The notes beneath the pieces are model-generated. The model was not told the origin of the DNA. It saw only the letters and a program-made list of their open reading frames with translations, and did no database searches. 64,000 bases of DNA, taken from the NCBI RefSeq assembly GCF_900142195.1, contig NZ_FRAB01000024.1, forward strand, positions 1 through 64,000, in the 5' to 3' direction. The position numbers and the translations under genes are program-made. Source of the DNA: Paraburkholderia terricola. Its GTDB lineage: Bacteria > Pseudomonadota > Gammaproteobacteria > Burkholderiales > Burkholderiaceae. Below are positions 18,278-27,693 of this stretch, piece by piece (the first letter of the stretch is position 1; each line of letters starts with the position of its first letter).

Positions 18278-18454
18278 CTAATCGATGATTTTTTTCGTCA
18301 CCACGAAGCCCAGCACGAGGAACACCACACACAGAATCACGAACACCACGAACAGGACCTTCGCAATTGCCGCGGCGCCCGCCGCCACGCCGGTAAACCC
18401 GAGAAGGCCGGCGATCACCGCGACGACGGCGAAGAACAACGCCCATTTCAGCAT
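18278..18454 (-). CDS. DUF1328 (YtjA-type) small membrane protein, second copy
   Basis: This 58-residue paralogue of the neighbouring DUF1328 gene has the same two-helix plan and core GFTGVAAGAAAIAK, with a longer charged tail VVTKKIID. GGAGG-like sequence precedes the ATG at 18454; an upstream in-frame start would add only six residues. The two copies are about 90 bases apart on the same strand, pointing to local duplication. Confidence 0.9.
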   Translation of the reverse strand: MLKWALFFAVVAVIAGLLGFTGVAAGAAAIAKVLFVVFVILCVVFLVLGFVVTKKIID

Positions 18455-18637
18455 GATGGCTTCCTCCTGCAAAACGGTTGAACGACCACGTTCATCCTAT
18501 CGGTCGTCGACGGCGCGCGCATTCCGACGCGCTCCGGTTTTCGTGTGAGAATCCGCTGACATTCGATTACGGCAGCGTTACGCCGCCTGCCTTGAGCCGC
18601 GCGACGTTACACTGAAGCTCCGAGCCAGGAACCCGAC

Positions 18638-20080
18638 GTGTCAGATATGCAGAACGTGTCGAACGGGCAGCACCCAGGCGCCGCGGCGCGGCTCAGCGCC
18701 TGGATGCGCAATCGCAGTTGGGCGATCGCGATGACGGTCGCGATCGTCATCACCGTGGGCGGCCTCGTGATTCTCGAGACGGCGCGCGAGCGCATCGCCG
18801 CCGAATACGAAACCGCGCTCGAGGCGCGCGACGTCACCGTGCAGTTGAGCATGCTCGCGAGCCAGGTGGCGCATCTGAGCGCGCAGCAAGACCGGTTTCT
18901 TCTGACGAAGCAGGACGCGGCCGCGCGGGATTTTTGCGCGACCGCCGCACGGATTCGCCAGAGCGGGCGGCAGTTGAGCGGCTTCTACCACGGCGGCAAG
19001 GCGGACAGCGCCGAGTCGGCGAGCTTCGCGCAGGTCGCGGCGCTGATCGAGGCGCGCATCGGGGCGGGCGCTGCCGCGATGCAACAGGTCGCGGCGCATG
19101 CCCTCGATCTCAGCGCTTGCGGCAGCACGAGCAAGGCCGGCGCCGTCGACGCCTCGCTGATCGACAGCACGCTCACGCTGCTGCGCGACAACGAGGAGCG
19201 CCGCGCGCAGCATGCGCTCGCCGCGAGCCGCGCCGATCAGCGCATCTCCACGCTGTGCGCGGCCGGCTTGTCGGCGCTGAACATCGTGCTGTTCATCCTG
19301 CTGTTTCGCAATCTCGGCATACAGATCGACCGTCAGGCGCGCGTGCAGCGTCAACTGATCACGCAGCAGGAAGAACTCGATCAGCTCGTCAATGAACGCA
19401 CCCGTCAGCTCGAAGCGTTGGGCTGGCACTTGCAGGCGGTCAGCGAAAACGAAAAGACCCAGCTCGCGCGCGAGTTGCACGACGAACTCGGCGCGATTCT
19501 GACCGCGAGCAAGATGGACGTGGCGTGGGCCAACCGCAAGCTGAAGAACAGCGAGCCGGATGTCTCGGAGAAGCTGAAGCGCGCGCTCGCCAATCTCGAC
19601 CAGGGCATCGCGCTCAAGCGCCGCATTATCGAAGACATGCGACCCACGGTGCTGGCGAACTTCGGGCTCGTCACCGCGCTGCGCACGCTCGCCGACGAAG
19701 CCGTGCAGCGCAACAACTGGATGCTCGATCTGCACCTGCCCGCCGACGATATCCAGCTCGACGAGCAGACGGAGATCGCGCTCTTCCGGGTCGCGCAGGA
19801 GTCGCTCACGAACGCCGCCAAGTACGCGCGCGCCTCGAAGGTGTCGATCGCGTTGCAGGTCGGCGACGGCGAAGTGGCGCTGCACATTGCCGACAACGGC
19901 GTCGGCATCACGCCCGCCGATCTGAAGCGCACGCACACTCACGGGCTGCTCGGCATGCGTCAGCGCGTCGCCGCGCATGGCGGACGCTTCGACATCCGGC
20001 GCGGCGTGCCGAACGGCACCGATATCCACGTGGTGATGCCCAACGCCAGCGCGGCGGCGCCGTCGAAAACCTCGGTGTAG
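18638..20080 (+). CDS. Sensor histidine kinase, NarX/UhpB (HisKA_3) type
   Basis: This 480-residue kinase has a transmembrane helix (~28-47), a periplasmic helical sensor region (~50-200) and a second transmembrane helix (~206-224). A coiled linker follows, then a HisKA_3 domain with phospho-acceptor H281 in LARELHDELGAI. The C-terminal ATPase has AQESLTNAAKYA, IADNGVGI and HGLLGMRQR. The GTG at 18638 follows AGGA at 18627-18630; an ATG at 18647 is possible. Its ligand is unknown. Its class partners NarL-type regulators, one of which is encoded at 16571-17203. Confidence 0.92.
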   Translation: MSDMQNVSNGQHPGAAARLSAWMRNRSWAIAMTVAIVITVGGLVILETARERIAAEYETALEARDVTVQLSMLASQVAHLSAQQDRFLLTKQDAAARDFCATAARIRQSGRQLSGFYHGGKADSAESASFAQVAALIEARIGAGAAAMQQVAAHALDLSACGSTSKAGAVDASLIDSTLTLLRDNEERRAQHALAASRADQRISTLCAAGLSALNIVLFILLFRNLGIQIDRQARVQRQLITQQEELDQLVNERTRQLEALGWHLQAVSENEKTQLARELHDELGAILTASKMDVAWANRKLKNSEPDVSEKLKRALANLDQGIALKRRIIEDMRPTVLANFGLVTALRTLADEAVQRNNWMLDLHLPADDIQLDEQTEIALFRVAQESLTNAAKYARASKVSIALQVGDGEVALHIADNGVGITPADLKRTHTHGLLGMRQRVAAHGGRFDIRRGVPNGTDIHVVMPNASAAAPSKTSV

Positions 20081-20279
20081 CCACGCGCTGCGGGAGACGC
20101 GAGAACTTCTGTAGGAGTGCGCCGACGCAAACACCGGAGCACGCCTACAGCAAAATCGCAGCGCAACCGACAGCGCCGTCCCCGCTCATTTTTTAACATG
20201 CAATCAGACCGGGCCGACCGGCTCACGCCACCGTCGGACGACAACATCAACCGATGCATTCTCGACAAGGAGAACTTTC

Positions 20280-20414
20280 ATGAATCGACTGATCGCTTTG
20301 CTTCTCATTGCAGGGACGGCCGCACTCGCCGGTTGCAACACCATTTCGGGAGCCGGCGAGGACATTTCGAAGGGCGGCAGCGCCATTACGAATTCGGCCG
20401 AAAAAGCCAAATAA
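20280..20414 (+). CDS. Entericidin A/B-family lipoprotein
   Basis: This 44-residue protein has a lipoprotein signal with lipobox LAGC (Cys at 19), then NTISGAGEDISKGGSAITNS, the entericidin EcnA/EcnB signature. AAGGAG lies at 20267-20272. Entericidins are small envelope lipoproteins linked to stress or stationary phase. A strong terminator follows at 20479. Confidence 0.93.
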   Translation: MNRLIALLLIAGTAALAGCNTISGAGEDISKGGSAITNSAEKAK

Positions 20415-20478
20415 GCAGCTTGCAATGGATCGAGCGCCAGGCGTCTAGCGGCGCCGGGTCATGCCGGATCTCCAGAGC

Positions 20479-20507
20479 CCGCCGCGGGAAACCGCGGCGG
20501 TTTTTTT
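20479..20507 (+). terminator. Rho-independent terminator after entericidin gene
   Basis: A perfect 9-bp stem (CCGCCGCGG / CCGCGGCGG) with a GAAA loop is followed by seven T residues (20501-20507). Confidence 0.95.
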
Positions 20508-20683
20508 ATGGCAGCGCGCAGTACGCAGCACGCCGTTGCATTCGCTGGCGGCCTTGCAAACAAAACGGCGATCCACTCGCGTGGATCGCCGCCCCGTCCT
20601 CCCCTGGCGCTTGTCGCCTATCGCATGCGTTCGCCGCGTGTGTTAGTTCACATCGGCCGCGGCCATGCGCAGGTTTGGCGCGC

Positions 20684-21478
20684 TCATTGCCCCGTCAGCG
20701 TGTTCGTCAACTCGACGCTCGGCGTGCTCGTGTTGCCGTTCTGCGCCACCAGCAGATGGATCTGCCCCGGCACGAGCTGACTCAGCGTGCCGGCGATCGG
20801 CACCGAGGTCACCAGCCAGTCGGCATTGTTCGACAGCGTGAACGACGCCGACTGGAAGATCGGCGTCTTGCTGCCGGCCACGGTCGCGATCAGCACGTAG
20901 GTGCCGCCGGACACGTAGATCGAATCCTGGCCGGTCGGCGGCACCGCGTTCTTGAACGCCACGCCCGCCATCGTCGGCGACATGCCGGCGATGTTGGTGT
21001 TGGTGGACTGAACCAGATACAGGTCGAGGTTGGTCGCGTTCGCCGACGCGTTGAACGCGCGCAAACGCGCGCTATTGGACAGCAGGCCCTTGTCGAAAGG
21101 ATCGTCGATCAGGCCGATATCCGGCGCGCTTGAGCCTGGCAAAGCCAGCACCGTGTATTCGTGACCCTTAGCGACATTGGGGAAGGTGCCGCTCGCGAGC
21201 GCGGTGGTCGTGCCCGTCGCCGCGTAGGCGACCGAGGTCGAACCCGTGTTGATGTTGGTGAAATTGGTCACGCCTTTATAGGCGACGTTGGTTTGTCCCG
21301 AGGGCGCCGTGCCGTTCACGATGAAGTCCAATGCCGGCCCGCTCGGAATCGCGTGGATGAAATGGATCTGCGGATTGGTCAGTCCGAGTTCCTTGCCGAC
21401 GTCGTCGGAGCCGCCTCCGCATGCGCTCAGAACTGCTGCGACGGCAACCAGAGCCGTCATGGTTCGGATTAGTTTCAT
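20684..21478 (-). CDS. DUF4397-domain lipoprotein
   Basis: This 264-residue protein has a lipoprotein signal ending LSAC (Cys ~20), then a Gly/Ser linker. DUF4397 follows: QIHFIHAIPSGPALDFIVNG, YTVLALPG, and RLRAFNASANATNLDLYLV. DUF4397 proteins are extracellular beta-sandwich proteins of unknown function. The sequence is rich in Asn-X-Ser/Thr sequons (VNGT, NFT, NAS, NAT, NTS). This is of interest because an N-glycosyltransferase gene lies 15 kb away; a link is speculative. Confidence 0.88.
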   Translation of the reverse strand: MKLIRTMTALVAVAAVLSACGGGSDDVGKELGLTNPQIHFIHAIPSGPALDFIVNGTAPSGQTNVAYKGVTNFTNINTGSTSVAYAATGTTTALASGTFPNVAKGHEYTVLALPGSSAPDIGLIDDPFDKGLLSNSARLRAFNASANATNLDLYLVQSTNTNIAGMSPTMAGVAFKNAVPPTGQDSIYVSGGTYVLIATVAGSKTPIFQSASFTLSNNADWLVTSVPIAGTLSQLVPGQIHLLVAQNGNTSTPSVELTNTLTGQ

Positions 21479-21840
21479 TTGTATTCACCTATATCGATGT
21501 TGGGCGCTGGACCCATTGATTTGCGGGCGTGCCACCTCGAATGTCACGCCGTGCGCAACCGTGCTCGTTGATCGTTGGAATGGTTCTCGCCGGCTCTGTC
21601 GAAACGAAGCTGCCCCTCCTATCCCTGTCTCACATCGCGCCTGTTTTTCGAACGGCGCGGTCCATGTCGATGGACGCTCGCAACGAGCAATGCGTGTGCC
21701 GCAGGGGACGCCATGGCTTACGGCGGCTTGGGAATGTCTTACGGGACAATGCATTGCGAGGATTAGAAAGTTTCCTCGGAAGGTTGGCCGAGCGAGCGGT
21801 GTATTGTTCGTGCGCATCCAATACTTACACGGCGCCCTGC
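21479..21840. other. Intergenic gap with no recognised feature
   Basis: A 362-base gap separates the divergent DUF4397 and fadH genes. It presumably holds both promoters. I see no strong sigma-70 pair, hairpin or gene in it. Confidence 0.5.
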
Positions 21841-23901
21841 ATGTCTTACCAACACTTACTCGCCGAACTCGACCTGGGCTTCACCCGCTTGCGCAACCGC
21901 GTGGTGATGGGCTCGATGCACACCGGCATGGAGGACCGCTTCTGGCATTACCCGCAGCTGGCCGCCTATTTCCGCGAGCGCGCGAAAGGCGGCGTGGGGC
22001 TGATCGTCACGGGCGGCATCTCGCCGAATCGGCAAGGCTGGCTGCTGCCGTTCGGCGGCACGTTGAACAGCGTGTTCGATCTGCGCAATCATCGGCTGTT
22101 GACCGAGGCCGTGCATGCCGAAGGCGGCAAGATCGCGCTGCAGATCCTGCATGCGGGCCGCTATGGTTATCAGCCATTCGTCGTATCGGCGTCCGCTATC
22201 AAATCGCCGATCTCGAGGTTCAAGCCGCGCGCGCTGAGCCTCGCCGGCATCGCGAGCACCGTGCGCGACTATGCGCGCTGCGCCCGTCTCGCGCAGCGCG
22301 CCGGTTACGACGGCATCGAGATCATGGGCAGCGAAGGTTATCTGCTCAACCAGTTCCTCTGCCCGCGCACCAATCGTCGTGACGATCGCTATGGCGGCAG
22401 CATCGAGAACCGCATGCGTATCGCCCGCGAGATCGTCGAACAGGTGCGCGCGGTGTGCGGCGAGCGCTTCATCGTCGTGTACCGTCTTTCGTTGATCGAT
22501 CTGGTGGAAGGCGGCAACACGTGGGACGAAACCGTGCAGGTCGCAAAGGCGCTCGAAGCGGCCGGCGTGACGATGTTCAACACGGGCATCGGCTGGCATG
22601 AGGCGCGCGTGCCGACCATCGTGACCTCGGTGCCGCGCGCGGCCTTCGCCTCGCTCAGCGCGCGCTTGAAGGCCGCCGTGAAGGTGCCGGTGATCGTGTC
22701 GAACCGCATCAATACGCCCGAGGTCGCCGAGGAACTGCTCGCGCAGGGAGCCGGCGACCTGGTCTCGATGGCGAGGCCGCTCTTGGCCGATCCCGAGTTC
22801 GTCGTGAAGACCGCCGAGGGACGCGCGCACGAAATCAACACCTGTATCGCCTGCAATCAGGCTTGCCTCGATCACACGTTCAGGAACGAGCGCGCGACGT
22901 GTCTCGTGAATCCGCGTGCCGGACGCGAGACCGAACTGGTCTATCGGACCGTTTCAGGACCGGCGGTGCGCTCGGTGGCGGTGGTCGGCGCGGGTCCGGC
23001 GGGACTCTCGGCGGCGACGGTGGCGGCCTCGCGCGGGCATCGCGTGACGCTGTTCGATGCGAGCCCAACCATCGGCGGCCAGTTCAATCTGGCGATGCGC
23101 GTGCCGGGCAAGGAGGAATTCGGCGAAACGATCCGCTATTTTCAGAGCCAGTTGCAGCGTCATCGCGTCGACGTGCGGCTCGATACGCGCGTCGATCCCG
23201 CGCTGCTCGCCGCGGGCGCTTACGACGACGTGATCGTCGCCACCGGCATCGTGCCGCGGCGGCCGGCGATTCCCGGCATTGACGGGCCGAACGTGCTGTC
23301 CTACGTCGACGTGCTGCGCGGCGCGCCGGTCGGCGCACGCGTCGCGGTGATCGGCGCGGGCGGCATCGGCTTCGATGTCAGCGAGTTCCTGCTGCATCGT
23401 CCGGGCGAGCCGTTGCCGATGTCGCGCGATGCGTGGCTCGATGAATGGGGCGTCGATCTCGCGGTGCGTGAGCGCGGTGGCCTGAAAACGCCGGCGCCGC
23501 CCCAGCCGGCGCGGCAAATCTGGCTGTTGCAGCGCAAGGCCGGCAAGCTCGGCATGGGGCTCGGCAAGACTTCCGGCTGGGTGCATCGCGCGACGCTCGC
23601 AAGGAACGGCGTGAAGATGCTCGGCGGCGTGTCGTATCTGGAGATCGGCGCGCGCGGTTTGAAGATCGCGCGTGAGGGCGTCGAGGCATGGCTGGATGTG
23701 GACACGATCGTCGTGTGCGCGGGGCAGGAATCGCTGCGCGATCTGCTGCCGCGGGCCGCGGCGGCGGGCGTGGTTGCGGCGGAGAGGTCCGTGGAGACGC
23801 AGAGTCCGCGCTATCACGTGATTGGCGGAGCGAAAGTCGCGACGGAACTGGATGCCAAACGCGCGATTCGCGAAGGCGCGGAAGTGGCGGCGGCGCTTTG
23901 A
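21841..23901 (+). CDS. fadH: NADPH-dependent 2,4-dienoyl-CoA reductase (FadH-type)
   Basis: This 686-residue protein has the FadH layout. An N-terminal old-yellow-enzyme FMN barrel (~1-335) leads to a 4Fe-4S site (C335, C338, C342, C354). FAD- and NADPH-binding domains follow (VVGAGPAGLSAAT; VIGAGGIGFDVSEFL). The enzyme reduces 2,4-dienoyl-CoA in beta-oxidation of unsaturated fatty acids. E. coli FadH is 672 residues. The ATG at 21841 matches the family N-terminus (SYQHLLAELDLGFTRLRNR); an upstream extension has no domain. It is monogenic here. Confidence 0.93.
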   Translation: MSYQHLLAELDLGFTRLRNRVVMGSMHTGMEDRFWHYPQLAAYFRERAKGGVGLIVTGGISPNRQGWLLPFGGTLNSVFDLRNHRLLTEAVHAEGGKIALQILHAGRYGYQPFVVSASAIKSPISRFKPRALSLAGIASTVRDYARCARLAQRAGYDGIEIMGSEGYLLNQFLCPRTNRRDDRYGGSIENRMRIAREIVEQVRAVCGERFIVVYRLSLIDLVEGGNTWDETVQVAKALEAAGVTMFNTGIGWHEARVPTIVTSVPRAAFASLSARLKAAVKVPVIVSNRINTPEVAEELLAQGAGDLVSMARPLLADPEFVVKTAEGRAHEINTCIACNQACLDHTFRNERATCLVNPRAGRETELVYRTVSGPAVRSVAVVGAGPAGLSAATVAASRGHRVTLFDASPTIGGQFNLAMRVPGKEEFGETIRYFQSQLQRHRVDVRLDTRVDPALLAAGAYDDVIVATGIVPRRPAIPGIDGPNVLSYVDVLRGAPVGARVAVIGAGGIGFDVSEFLLHRPGEPLPMSRDAWLDEWGVDLAVRERGGLKTPAPPQPARQIWLLQRKAGKLGMGLGKTSGWVHRATLARNGVKMLGGVSYLEIGARGLKIAREGVEAWLDVDTIVVCAGQESLRDLLPRAAAAGVVAAERSVETQSPRYHVIGGAKVATELDAKRAIREGAEVAAAL

Positions 23902-23930
23902 TGCTGAAGGGAATGCGCCGCGGTGGTTTG

Positions 23931-23978
23931 TGCTGTCGTGCTGTCGTGCTGTCGTGCTGTCGTGCTGTCGTGCTGTCG
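23931..23978. repeat. Octanucleotide tandem repeat, six perfect TGCTGTCG units
   Basis: Six uninterrupted copies of TGCTGTCG run from 23931 to 23978. They lie between the fadH stop and the convergent EamA gene, inside no recognised gene. Confidence 0.97.
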
Positions 23979-24020
23979 TATTCGCGCCGCCGCGCCACTG
24001 CGGCGGCGCCTCGCACACGC

Positions 24021-24962
24021 TCAGGCGAGCGCCTTCTTCCGGTAATCGAACCAGAAAGACAGGCCCACGCTCGCCAGAATCACGATGGTCGCGATCACCG
24101 TCGAGCGCGTGACCGGCTCGCCGAGCAGCAGCGCGCCGAGCGCCACCGCCACCACCGGATTCACGTACATGCAACTGCTGGCGATGATCGGGCTCGTGTG
24201 CCGGATCAGGAAGCCGTACGCGACGTACGCGGTCATCGTGCCGATCAGCATCAGGTAGATGAACGCCAGCAGCGGCAGAAAGTGCACTTCGAGCATCCGT
24301 TCACCGGAAACCAGCGCGACCAGCGTCGACATCGCGCCGCCCAGGCCGATTTGCAGCGAGGTCGACAGGAACAGATCCGAGGGCAGCTTCAGCCGCCCGG
24401 CCAGATGCGCGCCGCCGGCCCAGAACAGCGCGCCGCACAGAATCGCGAGACTGCCGCCCGCCGAGCCCGGCGTTTCGTCGCCGTGGCTCAGGATCGCGAT
24501 GCCGACCAGCCCGAGGCCGACTGCGAACCACTCGCCCCGGCCGATCTTGCGCCCCGCCACCGCCGCGATCACCGTCGCGAACAGCGGCACGGTCGCGACC
24601 ATCACCGCCGCGGTGCCGGTGCCGACCGTGCGCATCCCATAGGCCAGCATGCCGCTCGACAAACCCACCAGCATCGTGCCGACGAGTCCCGCATTGCCGA
24701 TCTCGGCGGCGCTCGGCCAGACCGGATTGCGGCGCGCCGCGAAGATGAAAAGCCCTACGCCGGCAAACAGGTTGCGCAGACCGGACAGCAGCAGCGGCGG
24801 GAACGAACCGAGCGCGACGTGCACGGCGAGATACGTCGAGCCCCACACGAGGTAGACGACGGCGAGCGCGAGCGCGATCTGTCCGTTGCGCGACTGCGGC
24901 AAACGGATGGAAAAACCACCCGGGACAAGGCGCGAAAAAAGGCTGGGAAGTTGCGACGACAT
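24021..24962 (-). CDS. EamA-family (DMT superfamily) transporter
   Basis: This 313-residue membrane protein has ten predicted helices in two EamA repeats. Hallmarks are LAVVYLVWGSTYLAVHVAL and LLLSGLRNLFAG in the first repeat, and MYVNPVVAVALGALLLGEP in the second. It is like YedA/RhtA-type exporters of amino acids or metabolites. The ATG at 24962 is chosen because membrane-protein similarity begins just after it; the in-frame extension upstream is arginine-rich and unlike the family. The substrate is unknown. Confidence 0.9.
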   Translation of the reverse strand: MSSQLPSLFSRLVPGGFSIRLPQSRNGQIALALAVVYLVWGSTYLAVHVALGSFPPLLLSGLRNLFAGVGLFIFAARRNPVWPSAAEIGNAGLVGTMLVGLSSGMLAYGMRTVGTGTAAVMVATVPLFATVIAAVAGRKIGRGEWFAVGLGLVGIAILSHGDETPGSAGGSLAILCGALFWAGGAHLAGRLKLPSDLFLSTSLQIGLGGAMSTLVALVSGERMLEVHFLPLLAFIYLMLIGTMTAYVAYGFLIRHTSPIIASSCMYVNPVVAVALGALLLGEPVTRSTVIATIVILASVGLSFWFDYRKKALA

Positions 24963-25243
24963 GCGTTCAACCCGCCCATGCCGCTCGAGGCGCCGCGCCC
25001 CCGCTGAAGACCCCGTGGCGGGATGGCGGACACCGCATCGGCGATGCGGTCTGACGGGCGAGGCTGGCGGACATGTTGGTGGAACGAGAAGACGATAGAT
25101 GGCCAAAGGGGCCACAACGCCGCGGTGGTCGAAGGAAATCGCTCCACGGCTGACACGCGTCCAATGTTGGGCGCGCATCGCATTATGCAGTAAGCGCCCA
25201 CCGCGCCGTGCGAAAGAATCGTAATTTTTTGCGTGTCCGCAAC

Positions 25244-25272
25244 AAAAAAGCCGGGGACGTTTCCCCGGCTTT
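25244..25272 (-). terminator. Rho-independent terminator of the MXKDX gene
   Basis: On the minus strand GCCGGGGA-AACG-TCCCCGGC is followed by six T residues. It lies about 55 bases past the stop of the leftward MXKDX protein gene. Confidence 0.9.
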
Positions 25273-25327
25273 CAGCGCGCGCGCCCCAAGCCCTTTCGGG
25301 CTATGCGGCGGGCATCGAACAGCGCGC

Positions 25328-25567
25328 TCAGTTCGCCATTGCGCCGGACGCTTCGTGCTTCATGCCCATCGCGTCGCCGTCCTTTTTCATCTTGTCGTGC
25401 TTCTTCTTCATGCCGTCCTTCTTCATGCCGTCCTTCGACATGGAATCCTTCGACATCGCGTCATGCGACATCGAATCGTTGGACATCGCGCCGCTTGCCT
25501 GCGCGAATGCCGCGCCGCCGCTGGTCAGGAAAGCGACGGCGATTGCTGCGATTGCGAACTTCTTCAT
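25328..25567 (-). CDS. Pentapeptide MXKDX-repeat exported protein
   Basis: This 79-residue protein has a Sec signal peptide (cleavage after AFAQ, ~23). Consecutive five-residue units of the form [A/S/G]M[S/K][K/H/N]D follow (DSMSHDAMSKDSMSKD, then GMKKD twice), then KHDKMKKDGDAMGMKHE. This is the pentapeptide MXKDX-repeat family. It is Met-, Lys-, Asp- and His-rich and has no known function; metal binding is possible from composition. GGAG precedes the ATG, and a strong terminator follows. Confidence 0.9.
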   Translation of the reverse strand: MKKFAIAAIAVAFLTSGGAAFAQASGAMSNDSMSHDAMSKDSMSKDGMKKDGMKKKHDKMKKDGDAMGMKHEASGAMAN

Positions 25568-25686
25568 GGGATGACTCCGTTGTCGTGAATGAATAGAGCC
25601 GGCGCCTTGCTCATGCCGGCGTGTTTCCGAAGCTTCTGCCGCCTGGGGTCGCGCATCGGGATGCGGCATGCGGCGACCCGCGCGCG

Positions 25687-26478
25687 TCAGGAGCCTCCGA
25701 ACCAGTTGTAGCCCTGGTCGACCCAATAGCCGCCAGGATACGTGTTGGTGACGAACATCTCGACGATGTGCTTCGGGTTCTTGTAGCCGAGCTTGGTCGG
25801 CATGCGCAGCTTCATCGGGAAGCCGTATTTCGCGGGCAGACGCTCGCCGTCGTATTCGAACGTGAGGAGCGTTTGCGGATGCAGCGCGGTCGGCATGTCG
25901 ATGCTTTCGTAGTAGTCGTCGGCGCATTTGAAGCCGACGTATTTCGCGCTGGTGTCCGCGCCGATGCGCCGCAGAAAATCGGCGAACGGCGTGCCGCCCC
26001 AGCGGCCGATCGCGCTCCACCCTTCCACGCAAATGTGCCGCGTGATCTGCTCCGCATGCGGCAGCGCATACAGCTCGGGCAAGCTCCAGACGCGCTGGCC
26101 GGTCACGAGTCCACTGATCTTCAGCTTGTAGCCGGCGCCGTCGACCTCGGGCACTTCGTCGATGCCGTAGTACGCGTTGAACGGAAACGGCCGGGTGATC
26201 TGCGCTTCGGTGTAGGTCGGCGCAAGCTGCTTCGGATCGAACAGCGCGGCTTGCGCGCGATCGTTCAGGCGCGATACGGCCGTGAGGAACGTGTTGACCG
26301 ATTCGTCGTCGGTCAGCGAGCAGCCGGTCAACATCGACAAACCGCCGAGCGTCAGCAGCCGTTTGCCGAAGAGGCGCCGCGACGGCATCGCGAGTTCGCG
26401 CCGGGCGTCGATCAGGATCGACTCGCGGTCGAGCCGATGGCCGGTCGGCCGAGCGGATTCTGGATTGGGCTTGTTCAT
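25687..26478 (-). CDS. Tat-exported molybdopterin-dependent oxidoreductase (sulfite-oxidase fold, MsrP/YedY-like)
   Basis: This 263-residue protein has a sulfite-oxidase-type molybdopterin domain (~95-255) with cofactor-ligating C150 in RHICVEGWSAIG. The N-terminal region has a twin-arginine motif (SRRLFGKR, residues 33-40) followed by a hydrophobic stretch and a lipobox-like LTGC (Cys 53). Tat export and possibly lipid anchoring are therefore predicted. GAGGAT precedes the ATG at 26478. The cytochrome b gene ends 32 bases upstream on the same strand and is the likely electron partner, as in MsrPQ-like systems; the substrate is not established. Confidence 0.87.
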   Translation of the reverse strand: MNKPNPESARPTGHRLDRESILIDARRELAMPSRRLFGKRLLTLGGLSMLTGCSLTDDESVNTFLTAVSRLNDRAQAALFDPKQLAPTYTEAQITRPFPFNAYYGIDEVPEVDGAGYKLKISGLVTGQRVWSLPELYALPHAEQITRHICVEGWSAIGRWGGTPFADFLRRIGADTSAKYVGFKCADDYYESIDMPTALHPQTLLTFEYDGERLPAKYGFPMKLRMPTKLGYKNPKHIVEMFVTNTYPGGYWVDQGYNWFGGS

Positions 26479-26510
26479 GATTCGGTATCCTCGGGCTTGG
26501 CGTAAGCGGC

Positions 26511-27149
26511 TCAACGTCCGCGCAGCATGGCGACGAGCGAGCGCGGCACGAGCGCCACCATCGCCAGATGCACGACGATGAACGCCGCCATCAGCGACAT
26601 CGCGAAGAAGTGGACGATGCGTGCGTTGTCGTAGCCGCCCATCAGTTCGCGCAGCAGCGGAAACTGCACCGACTTCCAGATCGCGAGGCCCGACAGCACC
26701 AGCACGATCAGGTCGCAGACGACGAACAGGTAGGCGAATTTCTGCACCGCGTTATAGACGCGCAGATCGGCGTGCGAGAGCTTGCCGGTCAGCGCGGCGA
26801 TGAGGTCGTGCAGCACGGCGCGCGGCGAGATGGGCAAGAACTTGCGCACGAAGCGCCCGCTCGCGAGATTCAGCGCGAGATACAAGAGACCGTTGAAGAC
26901 CAGCAGCCACATCGCCGCGAAATGCCATTGGAGCGCGCCGCCGAGCCAGCCGCCGAGCGTGATTTCCGGCGCGAAACGAAAGCCCGGAAAGATCGGCGAG
27001 GCGTTGTAGATGCGCCAGCCGGAGAGCATCATCACGATGGCCGCGAGTGCGTTGAGCCAATGCGTGACGCGCACCCACAGCGGATGAATCGCGCCGCTTT
27101 GCGGCTTGGCGGGCGGCGCGCTTTCGCGCAATGCATGAGAAGTTGCCAT
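26511..27149 (-). CDS. Cytochrome b561-type membrane subunit
   Basis: This 212-residue integral membrane protein has helices carrying histidines in VRVTHWLNALA, LQWHFAAMWLL, and HFFAMSLMAAFIVVH. This is the pattern of the prokaryotic cytochrome b561 / formate-dehydrogenase-gamma-like family. GGAGA precedes the ATG at 27149. It directly precedes the Tat-exported molybdoenzyme gene, so it likely passes electrons between quinone and the periplasmic molybdenum centre. Confidence 0.88.
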   Translation of the reverse strand: MATSHALRESAPPAKPQSGAIHPLWVRVTHWLNALAAIVMMLSGWRIYNASPIFPGFRFAPEITLGGWLGGALQWHFAAMWLLVFNGLLYLALNLASGRFVRKFLPISPRAVLHDLIAALTGKLSHADLRVYNAVQKFAYLFVVCDLIVLVLSGLAIWKSVQFPLLRELMGGYDNARIVHFFAMSLMAAFIVVHLAMVALVPRSLVAMLRGR

Positions 27150-27693
27150 GAGATTCTCCGTGAACGAAGGCCGCGGCGCGATCAACGGCAAGCGGCGAAT
27201 TCCGCGGCTTGCCGCGCGGCGGAAGGTTTGCATGACGTGCGCCAACAGGGTCTGCACGTTTGTCGAACGATGCGGTGGGTTATGACACCCCGTTTTGAAT
27301 TTTTTTGTCTGACGCCGCGCATCGCCCGACATCGAACTGAGAGACTGAACGGCGCATGGCCCGTGCTAACATGGGTCTTCCATCGCGCCGGTTCCCTGTC
27401 TTGCGGCGCTTGTGCGAACCTCTTTCTTTCGACCTTGCCGGCTACTCTCATGCGCTTTCCGACTTACCGTGCCTTCACCCGTTTGCGCCGCCGCGGCGCG
27501 ACCGGGTACGCGTGCGCGGACGTCGCACGGTGCCATGCCGGCGAGCCGTCCCGAACGCTCCCGCTTCCCGCCGCCCGGCGCCCGATCTAACGCTGCTCCC
27601 TCCTATACCGGAGCCGCATCGTCGGGCTCCGGGCCGATCTCATCCGCACGCTGTCCCCTCACCTGCAGATTGAATTGAATTGGAGCACCCGTC
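27150..27693. other. Intergenic gap with no recognised gene
   Basis: A 544-base gap separates the divergent cytochrome b and rnk genes. I see no ORF with domain similarity, no convincing promoter pair and no stable terminator; a GGAG ribosome site for rnk sits at its right end. Confidence 0.5.
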
